This document shows positions 50,957 to 60,594 of a DNA stretch of 60,594 nt, piece after piece. The translations under genes were made by a program, and so were the position numbers. Source of the stretch: an uncultured Prevotellaceae bacterium. GTDB taxonomy: Bacteria; Bacteroidota; Bacteroidia; Bacteroidales; Muribaculaceae. A model generated the notes under the pieces. It saw only the letters and a list, made by a program, of their open reading frames with translations. It was not told the DNA's origin and did not search any database. Location of the stretch: assembly GCA_947167995.1 (NCBI GenBank), contig CAMVKS010000013.1, positions 1 through 60,594 on the forward strand, given 5' to 3'. Within the stretch, counting starts at the first letter, position 1. The number at the start of each line of letters is the position of its first letter.

Positions 50957-52423
50957 ATGAGCAAAAGATTTTTACACACAATTGCGGGAGCAGCATTAGC
51001 GATAGCAGTGCTGGCTCTTACTGTGCCGGCTGCGGCACAGGGACGTCGTCCTGGCGGCGGTGGTCCTGGCGGTGGTGGCAATCGACCATCAAGTGCGGCA
51101 CAGAGTCCCTCACATTCCAGTGGTGGCCAGTCGGGACGCAGCACCCCACAGGCTCGCCCAAGTAGTCCATCACGCCCCAGCTCTCCCTCGGCAAGTCCAT
51201 CTCGCCCAAGTAGCCAATCACGCCCAAGCACACCCTCGGCAAGTCCATCTCAGAGACATGCCGATCGACCAGCAGCTCGCCCCGACAACCGTTCGCATGG
51301 CGGCAATGGCGGCAATGGCGGTGGCCGTGGTGGATATAACGGTGGTGGGCGTAACGGTGCTCATGCAAATCCTGGCCGTCCAGAGAGCAGACCAGCTACC
51401 CCTTCTCCATCTACTCCATCAGAGCAAAGACGCAGAGGCAACACCCCCGGCGGCAACCCCGGTGGCAATCCTGGTGGCAATCCTGGCGGAGGCCACGGAG
51501 GTAATGGCGGTAACCCTGGTGGCAATCCTGGTGGAGGCCACGGCGGCAATGGTGGCAATGGCGGACATCCCGGCAGCACCCCTGGCGGTAACCCTGGCGG
51601 AGGCCACGGAGGTAATGGCGGACATGGTGGCGGCAATCCCGGCGGAGGCCACGGAGGTGGCTATTCCGGCGGCGGTCACGGCGGTCACGGCGGCAATGGC
51701 GGTCACGGCGGTGGACAAGCTGGCCGACCTGGTGGCAATCCCGGTGGAGGTCACGGAGGTCCTGGCGGACACGCCGATCATCGCCCCCCTGCAGGCGGCC
51801 CACATCACGGAATAAATCATGGTGGTCCTCGCCCCGACTATAACCGCTATCGTTATCATGAGAGTTTCCGCCCACGCGGACCACGCGATCGCTGGTATGA
51901 CTACTATCGCTATAACCGTTGGAGCTGGCGTGCTCCCATCGCACCTCCCCATCGTCCCTGGCGCCCACGCGTAGTGTGGTACTATCGTCCAGTAATACCT
52001 TCGGGATATCGCTACTATGCTTCGGCTCCAATCATCACAGGCGTTCTTGGCATTGAATTTGGCACCTTCCTCGATGCATCGCTCAACTACCTGTACTATA
52101 ACGGCTATGAGATTGATGGCTATCAGGAGAATATCGTATACCTGCGCGACGTGAGCATGATGGGCTACAGCTGGCCCGATGTGATGCTCCAGTATGACGA
52201 CCGAGGCGGAATGTGCTATGCTGAGTTTGCCTACTCCTCTCCCTATCAAGACAATTATCGCTTCTCAAGCATCTACAGCACGCTGACTTCGACCTATGGT
52301 CCTCCCATCAACAGCGGCAACGGCTACTACTCATGGTACGGCGGCAATGGCGTGGGTTATGTGAATCTGAACTTTGTCTACGACAACAATAGGTACTTCA
52401 CGGTTCTGACCTTTGGAGCATGA
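50957..52423 (+). CDS. Secreted Gly/Pro-rich low-complexity protein
   Basis: A 488-aa protein with signal peptide MSKRFLHTIAGAALAIAVLA, cleaved near residue 27. Residues ~28-150 are Ser/Pro-rich, and ~150-280 are repeats of the GGNPGGGHGG type. Then a ~180-residue C-terminal domain is rich in Arg, Trp and Tyr (RYRYHESFRPRGPRDRWYDY), ending in a beta-like part without low complexity (EFGTFLDASLNYLYYNGYEI). The low-complexity part may be a flexible or metal-binding (His-rich) spacer; the C-terminal domain is not recognised. Strong DNA-level repeats here cause many spurious open frames. Confidence 0.75.
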   Translation: MSKRFLHTIAGAALAIAVLALTVPAAAQGRRPGGGGPGGGGNRPSSAAQSPSHSSGGQSGRSTPQARPSSPSRPSSPSASPSRPSSQSRPSTPSASPSQRHADRPAARPDNRSHGGNGGNGGGRGGYNGGGRNGAHANPGRPESRPATPSPSTPSEQRRRGNTPGGNPGGNPGGNPGGGHGGNGGNPGGNPGGGHGGNGGNGGHPGSTPGGNPGGGHGGNGGHGGGNPGGGHGGGYSGGGHGGHGGNGGHGGGQAGRPGGNPGGGHGGPGGHADHRPPAGGPHHGINHGGPRPDYNRYRYHESFRPRGPRDRWYDYYRYNRWSWRAPIAPPHRPWRPRVVWYYRPVIPSGYRYYASAPIITGVLGIEFGTFLDASLNYLYYNGYEIDGYQENIVYLRDVSMMGYSWPDVMLQYDDRGGMCYAEFAYSSPYQDNYRFSSIYSTLTSTYGPPINSGNGYYSWYGGNGVGYVNLNFVYDNNRYFTVLTFGA

Positions 52424-52448
52424 TGTGAATTTTAGATATTATTTCAAT

Positions 52449-52486
52449 AAAAGTCGATTCTTCCAGAAATGGGGGAATCGACTTTT
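52449..52486 (+). terminator. Terminator of the Gly-rich protein gene
   Basis: Twelve-bp perfect arms AAAAGTCGATTC / GAATCGACTTTT running into a T-run, about 25 nt past the stop. Confidence 0.85.
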
Positions 52487-52625
52487 TATTAAATTACATG
52501 CAATTCCAAGCGCGCAGCGCGCCCTTCGAGTGTATTGGTGTCCAGGCAGTTTCTGCCACTCCATGAGAATTCATAATCGTGTTACTGCTCCCCCCACACG
52601 TGCTTTGGGTGTTGATAGCGAGGTT

Positions 52626-54266
52626 TTAATCCCGTGACAAGGCTTGAATGTGCTTGATGTCGTCCTCGAAGGTGTCTTTGCTCGTGGCGCGGGCTTTGAG
52701 CCGTGAGCGGTAGGTGTAGATTGTGGCTATTGAAGCTCGCAGGATGCTTGCTATCTCTTTGTTGTGGGTGATGCCCAGGCGCAAGAGCGCCAGGATGCGC
52801 AACTCTCGTGTGAGCTGCTCGTTTTCTTTAGGCTCGATGTGCTGGTCTTGCTCCAAGAGGTTGTTGACTTCCTTGATGAAATTAGGATAGATGTTGAGGA
52901 ATGCCGAGTCGAAATTCTGGTAGAAGAGAGTGGCGTTCTCGTAGTCGAAATGCGGACTCTTGAGCTGTGCTTTCAGTTCCTTGATACGGTCTTCCATTGC
53001 GAGTCGGTTCATGGCCTTGCGCTGCGTCTCGTTCTTGTCGATGAGCGAGCTGCTGAAGGTGAGGAAGCGACCCAAGTACTGCTCCTTGATTTTATCGCGC
53101 TCCTGAAGTTGCTGATTGGTGCTTTCGAGCTTGTCGACGGTGTCGTTGAGTCGGTCGTTAATCTGCTTTCGGCTCTCGCTCAGCCGACGGTATCGGCGGT
53201 AGAGCAGGGTGGTGCCTGTGATTCCCACCACCAGCATCATCGCGAGCAGGCTCAAGGCGATGATGAAGTTGCGCATCTTGCGCTGGTTCTTCTCCTGTTT
53301 TTCTTGATAGGCATTGATGATGCGCGGCACCAGCTGCGATGCCTGCACGTTGCGCAGTCGGGTGCCGTAGAAGTTGGCATCGGCAACGCTGATGTTGATG
53401 TAACGATAGGCTCGGTCAATGTCTCCCTCGTCGAATAGCAGGTCGGCGAGCTGCCTGAGTGCCGAGTTCTCCATGATGCATCCCTCGATGTCGCTCGCGG
53501 CACTCATCGCCAACAGCTGTTTTTGCTTCTCGTGGTTGCCTAAGAGGCTGTAGTAGAACGCCAGGGTGCTTGTTATGACCGAGTAGGTGCGTTCGCCACT
53601 GTGATAGTCTTTGAGCATTTTCTCGAGCATAGTAATGGCTTCTTGTGTCTTGCCGGTGTCGTTGAGATAGTTGGCCTGATAGAGCTTGTTTCGCTCAGAG
53701 CCAGGTTTGGAGAGCGTGGCAATCTTGAGTCGGTAATCGGTGAGCTTCTGCTGGTATAGCTTCTCGTTGCTGCTACCCTTGTTGAACTCCATCCTGAACA
53801 TGTAAGTGTCCGACAGAATCTTGTAATAAAACAGTTTCTGGTCTCTGTTCATGTTGATGGTGTCGATGTCGTTGACAAGAGTCGAAGCTTCGTCGAGCAA
53901 ATAGGCCTTGTTTAGCAGGTGCATCAGGTTGAGGTAACTGTCGATGAGTTTTGAGTTGTCGCCCAGAGCTCTTGCAATGTCGATGTTGCGGCGCATATAT
54001 TTCTGTGCCGAGTCGTTCTGGAATTCGACATATTCCCTATACAGTGTGTAGTTGATGTTATACTCTCTGTTCAGCGCCGCTGGGTCGTTGCCGGGGGCAG
54101 GTAGGGTTCTCTTGACCTTGTCGATTGCCGCTTGCTTACTTGCAACAAGTGCGTCGTGCCGTGAAATCAGCTCGTCGAGATGGGCATAATAGTCGTTGGC
54201 ACTTATTCCCTGTAGTGTGCCACACAATACTGAAATCAACAGAATTATGACCCTTGAATTCATCAT
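52626..54266 (-). CDS. DUF6377 regulator: periplasmic TPR-like sensor with LuxR-type HTH
   Basis: A 546-aa one-component signalling protein. Signal peptide (to about residue 24), a periplasmic helical TPR-like region (about 25-330), one transmembrane helix (about 332-355, FIIALSLLAMMLVVGITGTT), a cytoplasmic coiled coil (RQINDRLNDTVDKLESTNQQ), and a C-terminal LuxR-like HTH (LRILALLRLGITHNKEIAS, then SIATIYTYRSRLKAR). This layout is typical of DUF6377 regulators in Bacteroidales. Targets and signal are unknown; no adjacent sus-type locus is present. Confidence 0.85.
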   Translation of the reverse strand: MMNSRVIILLISVLCGTLQGISANDYYAHLDELISRHDALVASKQAAIDKVKRTLPAPGNDPAALNREYNINYTLYREYVEFQNDSAQKYMRRNIDIARALGDNSKLIDSYLNLMHLLNKAYLLDEASTLVNDIDTINMNRDQKLFYYKILSDTYMFRMEFNKGSSNEKLYQQKLTDYRLKIATLSKPGSERNKLYQANYLNDTGKTQEAITMLEKMLKDYHSGERTYSVITSTLAFYYSLLGNHEKQKQLLAMSAASDIEGCIMENSALRQLADLLFDEGDIDRAYRYINISVADANFYGTRLRNVQASQLVPRIINAYQEKQEKNQRKMRNFIIALSLLAMMLVVGITGTTLLYRRYRRLSESRKQINDRLNDTVDKLESTNQQLQERDKIKEQYLGRFLTFSSSLIDKNETQRKAMNRLAMEDRIKELKAQLKSPHFDYENATLFYQNFDSAFLNIYPNFIKEVNNLLEQDQHIEPKENEQLTRELRILALLRLGITHNKEIASILRASIATIYTYRSRLKARATSKDTFEDDIKHIQALSRD

Positions 54267-56864
<2,598 letters not shown>

Positions 56865-56893
56865 TAAGTTGATTGTAGCAACACCAACACATC

Positions 56894-56925
56894 AAAGCCA
56901 GCGCTCAAACATGGGCGCTGGCTTT
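56894..56925. terminator. Terminator between gyrB and sufS
   Basis: Eleven-bp perfect arms AAAGCCAGCGC / GCGCTGGCTTT followed by ATTTC; it can act for both convergent genes. Confidence 0.8.
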
Positions 56926-56959
56926 ATTTCATTCATTGTCTTGCTGTTTCCTGTTTTAT

Positions 56960-58168
56960 TTAAAACATCTTGGCTACGCGGGCCACGGCTTGGGTGAAGG
57001 CGGTGACTTCTTCAAGGGTGTTGTAGAGAGCGAACGATGCCCTCACGGTACCTGTCACGCCCAGGCGCTTCATGAGAGGCTGCGCGCAATGATGGCCTGT
57101 GCGCACAGCGATTCCCAGCTTGTCGAGCAGCAGTCCCATGTCGTAGCTGTTGATGTCATTCACGAGGAAAGAGATAACTCCCTCTTTGTGCTCGCTGGTG
57201 CCAAAGATGCGCATACCCTCAATCTCCATCAGCTGGCTTGTGGCGGCGTCGAGCAAGAGCTGCTCGTAGCTTGCGATGTTCTCAATGCCTAACGAATTGA
57301 TGTAGTCGATTGCTGCACCAAAGGCTGCGATGCCCACAAAGTCGGGTGTTCCCGCCTCAAATTTGAAAGGTAGTTCGGCAAAGGTGGTCTTCTCGAAAGT
57401 TACATTTCCTATCATCTCTCCACCCCCCTGGTAGGGCACCATGCGGCTCAACTGTTTCTCCTTGCCATAGAGCACGCCAATTCCTGCCGGTCCATACATC
57501 TTGTGGCTCGAGAAGCAGTAGAAGTCGGCATCGAGGTCCTGCACGTCAATCTTCATGTGTGGTGCCGCCTGAGCACCGTCGATGAGTACTGGCACTCCGT
57601 AGCGGTGCGCTATCTGGACCATCTGCTTCACGGGGTTGATGGTGCCTAACACATTAGACACATGAGTGATGGCAACAAAGCGTATGTTCTCGGTGAACAA
57701 GTCTTCATAGGCATTGATGTCGAGATCGCCCTTGCTGTCGATGGGGACCACATGAATCTTGAGTCGCTTGTTGCGTTGTAAGAGCTGCCATGGCACGATG
57801 TTGCTGTGGTGCTCCATGACTGTGAGCACAATCTCGTCGCCTGTGTAAAGGCTGTCGCCAAACGAAGATGCCACGAGGTTGATGGCCTCGGTGGTTCCAC
57901 GTGTGAAAATTATCTCGCTCGTGGACTTGGCATTGATGAACTGGCGCACCTTCTCTCGAGTTTCCTCCATGATGTTGGTGGCTTCCTGCGAGATGGTGTG
58001 TACGCCACGATGCACGTTCGACTTGTGGTTATAATACATGTCATTAATAGTTTCCACCACGCATCGCGGAGTTTGCGACGTGGCGGCATTGTCGAGGTAA
58101 ATCAAAGGCTTGCCTTCGATTCTGCGCCCCAAGATAGGGTATTGTTCTCGTATTTCGTAGATATTCAT
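56960..58168 (-). CDS. sufS: Cysteine desulfurase SufS
   Basis: About 402 aa from MNIYEIREQYPILGRRIEGK, where the family begins; the frame is open for 12 more codons. PLP enzyme that takes sulfur from cysteine for Fe-S cluster assembly on SufBCD. PLP lysine in FSSHKMYGPAGIGVLYG, active-site Cys in VRTGHHCAQPLM, plus LDNAATSQTPR and RGTTEAINLVA near the N-terminus. Last gene of the suf operon, 84 nt after sufD. Confidence 0.94.
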   Translation of the reverse strand: MNIYEIREQYPILGRRIEGKPLIYLDNAATSQTPRCVVETINDMYYNHKSNVHRGVHTISQEATNIMEETREKVRQFINAKSTSEIIFTRGTTEAINLVASSFGDSLYTGDEIVLTVMEHHSNIVPWQLLQRNKRLKIHVVPIDSKGDLDINAYEDLFTENIRFVAITHVSNVLGTINPVKQMVQIAHRYGVPVLIDGAQAAPHMKIDVQDLDADFYCFSSHKMYGPAGIGVLYGKEKQLSRMVPYQGGGEMIGNVTFEKTTFAELPFKFEAGTPDFVGIAAFGAAIDYINSLGIENIASYEQLLLDAATSQLMEIEGMRIFGTSEHKEGVISFLVNDINSYDMGLLLDKLGIAVRTGHHCAQPLMKRLGVTGTVRASFALYNTLEEVTAFTQAVARVAKMF

Positions 58169-58252
58169 AGTTTTTTTAGTAAAGCTAACAAGCCGACAAG
58201 GCAAATGTGTAATAGTTTCAATCTTTATATTTGCAAGTTTGACATCTGTTGT

Positions 58253-59587
58253 CTATTTCTTGAGGCTGCATGTTTCACAAATCATCGCGTCGCCGCTCAG
58301 GCGCATCTCCACCAAGTGGCGCAGACGTTCGCGCAAGGTGTCGAGTCGCACTCCGTCAATCACGTCGCTCATGAAGGCCTGCATCAGTAGCTTTTGTGCT
58401 ACGGGTAGCGAGATGCCGCGAGTTTGCATGTAGAACAGTGCTTCCTGGTCGAGCTGTCCCACGGTGGAGCCGTGTGAGCATTTCACGTCGTCGGTGTAAA
58501 TCTCGAGTTGTGGCTTGGTGTACATGCGTGCTGTGGGCGATGCCACAATGTTGCGGTTGCCCTGATAGGCGTCGATTTTTGGACAGTCGGGCTTTACCAG
58601 GATTTTTCCGGCAAAAGCACCGATGGCATTGTCGTTGAGCACATATTTGAACATCTCGTTGCTCTGGCAACGTGGTGCGTTGTGGTTGATTAGAGTGTGG
58701 TTGTCCACGTGCTGCTCGCCACTGGCGATTGCCATGCCCAAGAGCTGGGTGTCGCAGTGGGTGCCGTCGACGTCGATTTGATAGTCGTTGCGGGTGTAGC
58801 CGTTGGTGAGTGTGATGCCGTCGATGAGCACGTTGCTGCCCTCATGCTGGCGTACCCACAGCTGCGACAGGCGCGTGGTGTGCTCGTCGCTCTCTTCCAT
58901 GTGGTAGTAGTCGAGCTTGGCGTTGCGTCCCACTATAATCTCCACCGTCTCGAGGCTCATATACAGCTTGTCGCCCTTGGTGTGGTCGCACACGAGCACC
59001 TTGGCCTGAGCGTCGTCCTCAATGACGATGAGCACGCGGCGCACCGCCATGAGTCGTGCATTGGCGTCAAACACGTTAATGAGCTGGATGGGCTTGGTGG
59101 TTGCCGAACCCTTGGGCACATAAATGAGCACGCCGTCCTGAGCAAGCATCGTGTTGAGTGCTGTGCATGGGTTGTCGAGGCTTGCCACTGTGCCATAGTG
59201 CTTGGCAAGGACCTCGGGGTGCTTGGTGGCCTGGAACGACTCTACGCTGGCATTGTCACCACTCTTGCCCGCTGTCTCGCTTGGTCGGAAAGTGTCGTTG
59301 AACACGTAGTAGAGGCAGGTGCTCAGGTTAGGCACCTCGCAGCGGAATTTGGTAGTTGACTCACGTGACAAGTCAACATGGTTGACGTTCACACCATAGT
59401 CGGGTGCGAGCACTGTGTTGAGGTCGGTGGCCTCATAGTCGTCGCTGCCCTTGCGTGGCAACATAGCACCGTCGAGCGCTTGTCGTGCCTTCTTGCGCAG
59501 CTCGTTGAGAGGCACCGGCGCCAGTCGCTCTATTGCGGCGAGTTGCTCGTCGTGCAGGTCGATATATTGCTTGAGCGAATTATTCAT
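58253..59587 (-). CDS. sufD: Fe-S cluster assembly protein SufD
   Basis: A 444-aa scaffold subunit of the SufBC2D complex, beta-helix fold. Recognisable late blocks: HCDTQLLGMAIASGEQHVDN, NHNAPRCQSNEMFKYVLND and EIYTDDVKCSHGSTVGQLDQ, shared by SufB/SufD. Overlaps the sufC stop by 4 nt (ATGA), so translation is coupled. Confidence 0.93.
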   Translation of the reverse strand: MNNSLKQYIDLHDEQLAAIERLAPVPLNELRKKARQALDGAMLPRKGSDDYEATDLNTVLAPDYGVNVNHVDLSRESTTKFRCEVPNLSTCLYYVFNDTFRPSETAGKSGDNASVESFQATKHPEVLAKHYGTVASLDNPCTALNTMLAQDGVLIYVPKGSATTKPIQLINVFDANARLMAVRRVLIVIEDDAQAKVLVCDHTKGDKLYMSLETVEIIVGRNAKLDYYHMEESDEHTTRLSQLWVRQHEGSNVLIDGITLTNGYTRNDYQIDVDGTHCDTQLLGMAIASGEQHVDNHTLINHNAPRCQSNEMFKYVLNDNAIGAFAGKILVKPDCPKIDAYQGNRNIVASPTARMYTKPQLEIYTDDVKCSHGSTVGQLDQEALFYMQTRGISLPVAQKLLMQAFMSDVIDGVRLDTLRERLRHLVEMRLSGDAMICETCSLKK

Positions 59588-60345
59588 AGCTGATTGTTGT
59601 CAACTTGTTCCTTAATCCAGTCGTAGCCTTTATCTTCGAGTTCCAGTGCGAGTTCAGGACCACCGGTCATGACGATGCGCCCCTTGTAGAGCACATGCAC
59701 CTGGTCGGGCTTGATGTAGTCGAGCAAGCGCTGGTAGTGAGTGATGACGATGGTTGCATTGTCCTGGCTTTTGAGGCGGTTCACGCCGTTGGCAACGGTG
59801 CGCAGTGCATCGATGTCGAGTCCGCTGTCGGTCTCGTCGAGGATAGACAGGCGTGGTTCGAGCATCGCCATTTGGAAAATCTCGTTGCGTTTCTTCTCAC
59901 CGCCGCTGAAGCCCTCGTTCACGGCACGCGAAGCGAGTTTGTTGTCGAGGTCGACCACTGCGCGCTTCTCACGCATGAGCTTGAGAAAGTCGGTGGCGTT
60001 TATTGGCTCAAGACCCTGATATTTGCGCTTCTCGTTGATGGCAGTGCGCATGAAGTTGCTCATGAGCACACCGGGAATCTCCACGGGGTACTGGAAACTC
60101 AGGAAGATGCCCTCATGGGCGCGGTCTTCGGGGCTGAGCTCGAGCAGATTTTTGCCGTAGAACTCCACCTCGCCACCAGTGACGGTGTAGGCTGGGTTGC
60201 CGGTGAGCACGGCACTGAGTGTGCTCTTGCCGCTGCCGTTGGGACCCATGATGGCGTGCACCTCGCCCGGCTTCACGGTGAGGTTCACACCCTTTAATAT
60301 TTCCTTGCCCTCGATCGAGGCATGTAAATCTTTGATAACTAACAT
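59584..60345 (-). CDS. sufC: Fe-S cluster assembly ATPase SufC
   Basis: A 253-aa ABC-type ATPase that drives SufB-SufD during cluster assembly. Walker A GPNGSGKSTLSAVL, signature FSGGEKKRNEIFQM, Walker B LSILDETDSGLDIDAL and the switch His in IVITHYQRLL are all present. Length is typical. It lies 85 nt downstream of sufB. Confidence 0.96.
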   Translation of the reverse strand: MLVIKDLHASIEGKEILKGVNLTVKPGEVHAIMGPNGSGKSTLSAVLTGNPAYTVTGGEVEFYGKNLLELSPEDRAHEGIFLSFQYPVEIPGVLMSNFMRTAINEKRKYQGLEPINATDFLKLMREKRAVVDLDNKLASRAVNEGFSGGEKKRNEIFQMAMLEPRLSILDETDSGLDIDALRTVANGVNRLKSQDNATIVITHYQRLLDYIKPDQVHVLYKGRIVMTGGPELALELEDKGYDWIKEQVDNNQL

Positions 60346-60430
60346 CTTGTTTATTATTTTTTTATAGATTATCTAGAAGGTCTAGGTTTTCTATATTATT
60401 TCATTTTTAATTGTGTATTAAACATTGTTA

Positions 60431-60594
60431 TCATCCCACGCTGCCTTCGAGCGAGACGCTGAGCAGGCGCTGGGCTTCGACGGCAAACTCCATGGGGAGC
60501 TTCTTCATCACGTCGCGGGCATAGCCGTTGACGATGAGGCCCACAGCATCCTCGGTGCTGATGCCGCGCTGGTTGCAGTAGAAAATCTGGTCCT
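60431..60594 (-). CDS. sufB: Fe-S cluster assembly protein SufB, C-terminus only
   Basis: Truncated by the window edge. About 53 codons are readable: DQIFYCNQRGISTEDAVGLI, NGYARDVMKKLPMEFAVEAQ and RLLSVSLEGSVG with a TGA stop, the conserved SufB end. It completes the order sufB-sufC-sufD-sufS. Confidence 0.9.
   Translation of the reverse strand, partial: DQIFYCNQRGISTEDAVGLIVNGYARDVMKKLPMEFAVEAQRLLSVSLEGSVG

Noticed and set aside
51440-51760. Possible CRISPR or satellite array
   Set aside because: The repeats are codon-based Gly/Pro/His repeats of irregular length without spacers.
51361-52249. Several long frames over the Gly-rich gene in other frames and on the minus strand
   Set aside because: Low-complexity G/C-rich DNA keeps several frames open; only the plus frame has a signal peptide and a sensible C-terminal domain.

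Overview
The window looks like chromosomal DNA from a member of the Bacteroidales, probably a gut commensal of the Muribaculaceae/Prevotellaceae type. Four things support this. It carries a type IX secretion gene (porQ). Several intergenic regions hold the Bacteroidetes promoter pattern TTG-N19-21-TAnnTTTG. Many exported proteins belong to families typical of the order (DUF3316, DUF4286, DUF6377, lipoproteins, a BY-kinase with a Tyr-Gly tail). Core genes (parC, gyrB, sufBCDS, ruvC, SRP RNA) are interspersed with small accessory loci. The genus cannot be fixed from sequence reading alone. I saw no tRNA, rRNA, CRISPR array or insertion sequence.

Layout. 0-6.4 kb: a secreted M6 metalloprotease with a dockerin-like tail, a capsule/exopolysaccharide tyrosine autokinase and a membrane acyltransferase. 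6.4-10.7 kb: a short TonB-domain protein, porQ, mtgA, a remnant signal peptide and an aspartate aminotransferase. 10.7-18 kb is accessory: a PIN-type toxin-antitoxin pair with a frameshifted toxin, an ECF sigma factor with an anti-sigma/beta-barrel partner, divergent lipoproteins with overlapping promoters, a palindromic repeat cluster, an A+T-rich exported protein and a tannase-like esterase. 18-28.7 kb: an uncharacterised lipoprotein/solenoid pair, a phosphoesterase, a GYF/dispanin-like protein with a DUF2752 partner, a glycosyltransferase, arginine decarboxylase, a 14-repeat WG protein, SRP RNA and ruvC.

28.7-32.7 kb: an apparently intact phage-type large terminase with no other phage gene near it, next to a secreted protein whose 3' end is tandemly duplicated. 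32.8-39.8 kb: a compact minus-strand operon of parC, DUF3316 barrel, S41 peptidase, trmO and nucleoside kinase, with two ATGA overlaps. 40-41.7 kb: three tandem lipoproteins carrying DnaJ-type CxxCxGxG zinc motifs, followed by a second copy of the palindromic repeat cluster. 41.7-46.4 kb: arginine deiminase, pyrroline-5-carboxylate dehydrogenase and a dockerin/SUMF1 protein. 46.7-54.3 kb: a GYF-DUF805-DUF805 membrane protein, a WG-like lipoprotein, YqaE, a Fur-family regulator, a glycine-rich secreted protein and a DUF6377 regulator. 54.3-60.6 kb: a repeat-rich gap, gyrB, and the suf Fe-S assembly operon running off the right edge.

Themes. Many genes build or decorate the cell envelope (BY-kinase, acyltransferase, PorQ, MtgA, barrels, lipoproteins). 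Arginine is handled by decarboxylation (SpeA) and deimination (ArcA), and the P5C dehydrogenase beside ArcA could serve proline/ornithine catabolism. The least explained items are the orphan terminase, the zinc-motif lipoprotein triplet, the two-copy hairpin element and the 17.9-21.1 kb gene pair. None can be called a new system from sequence alone.
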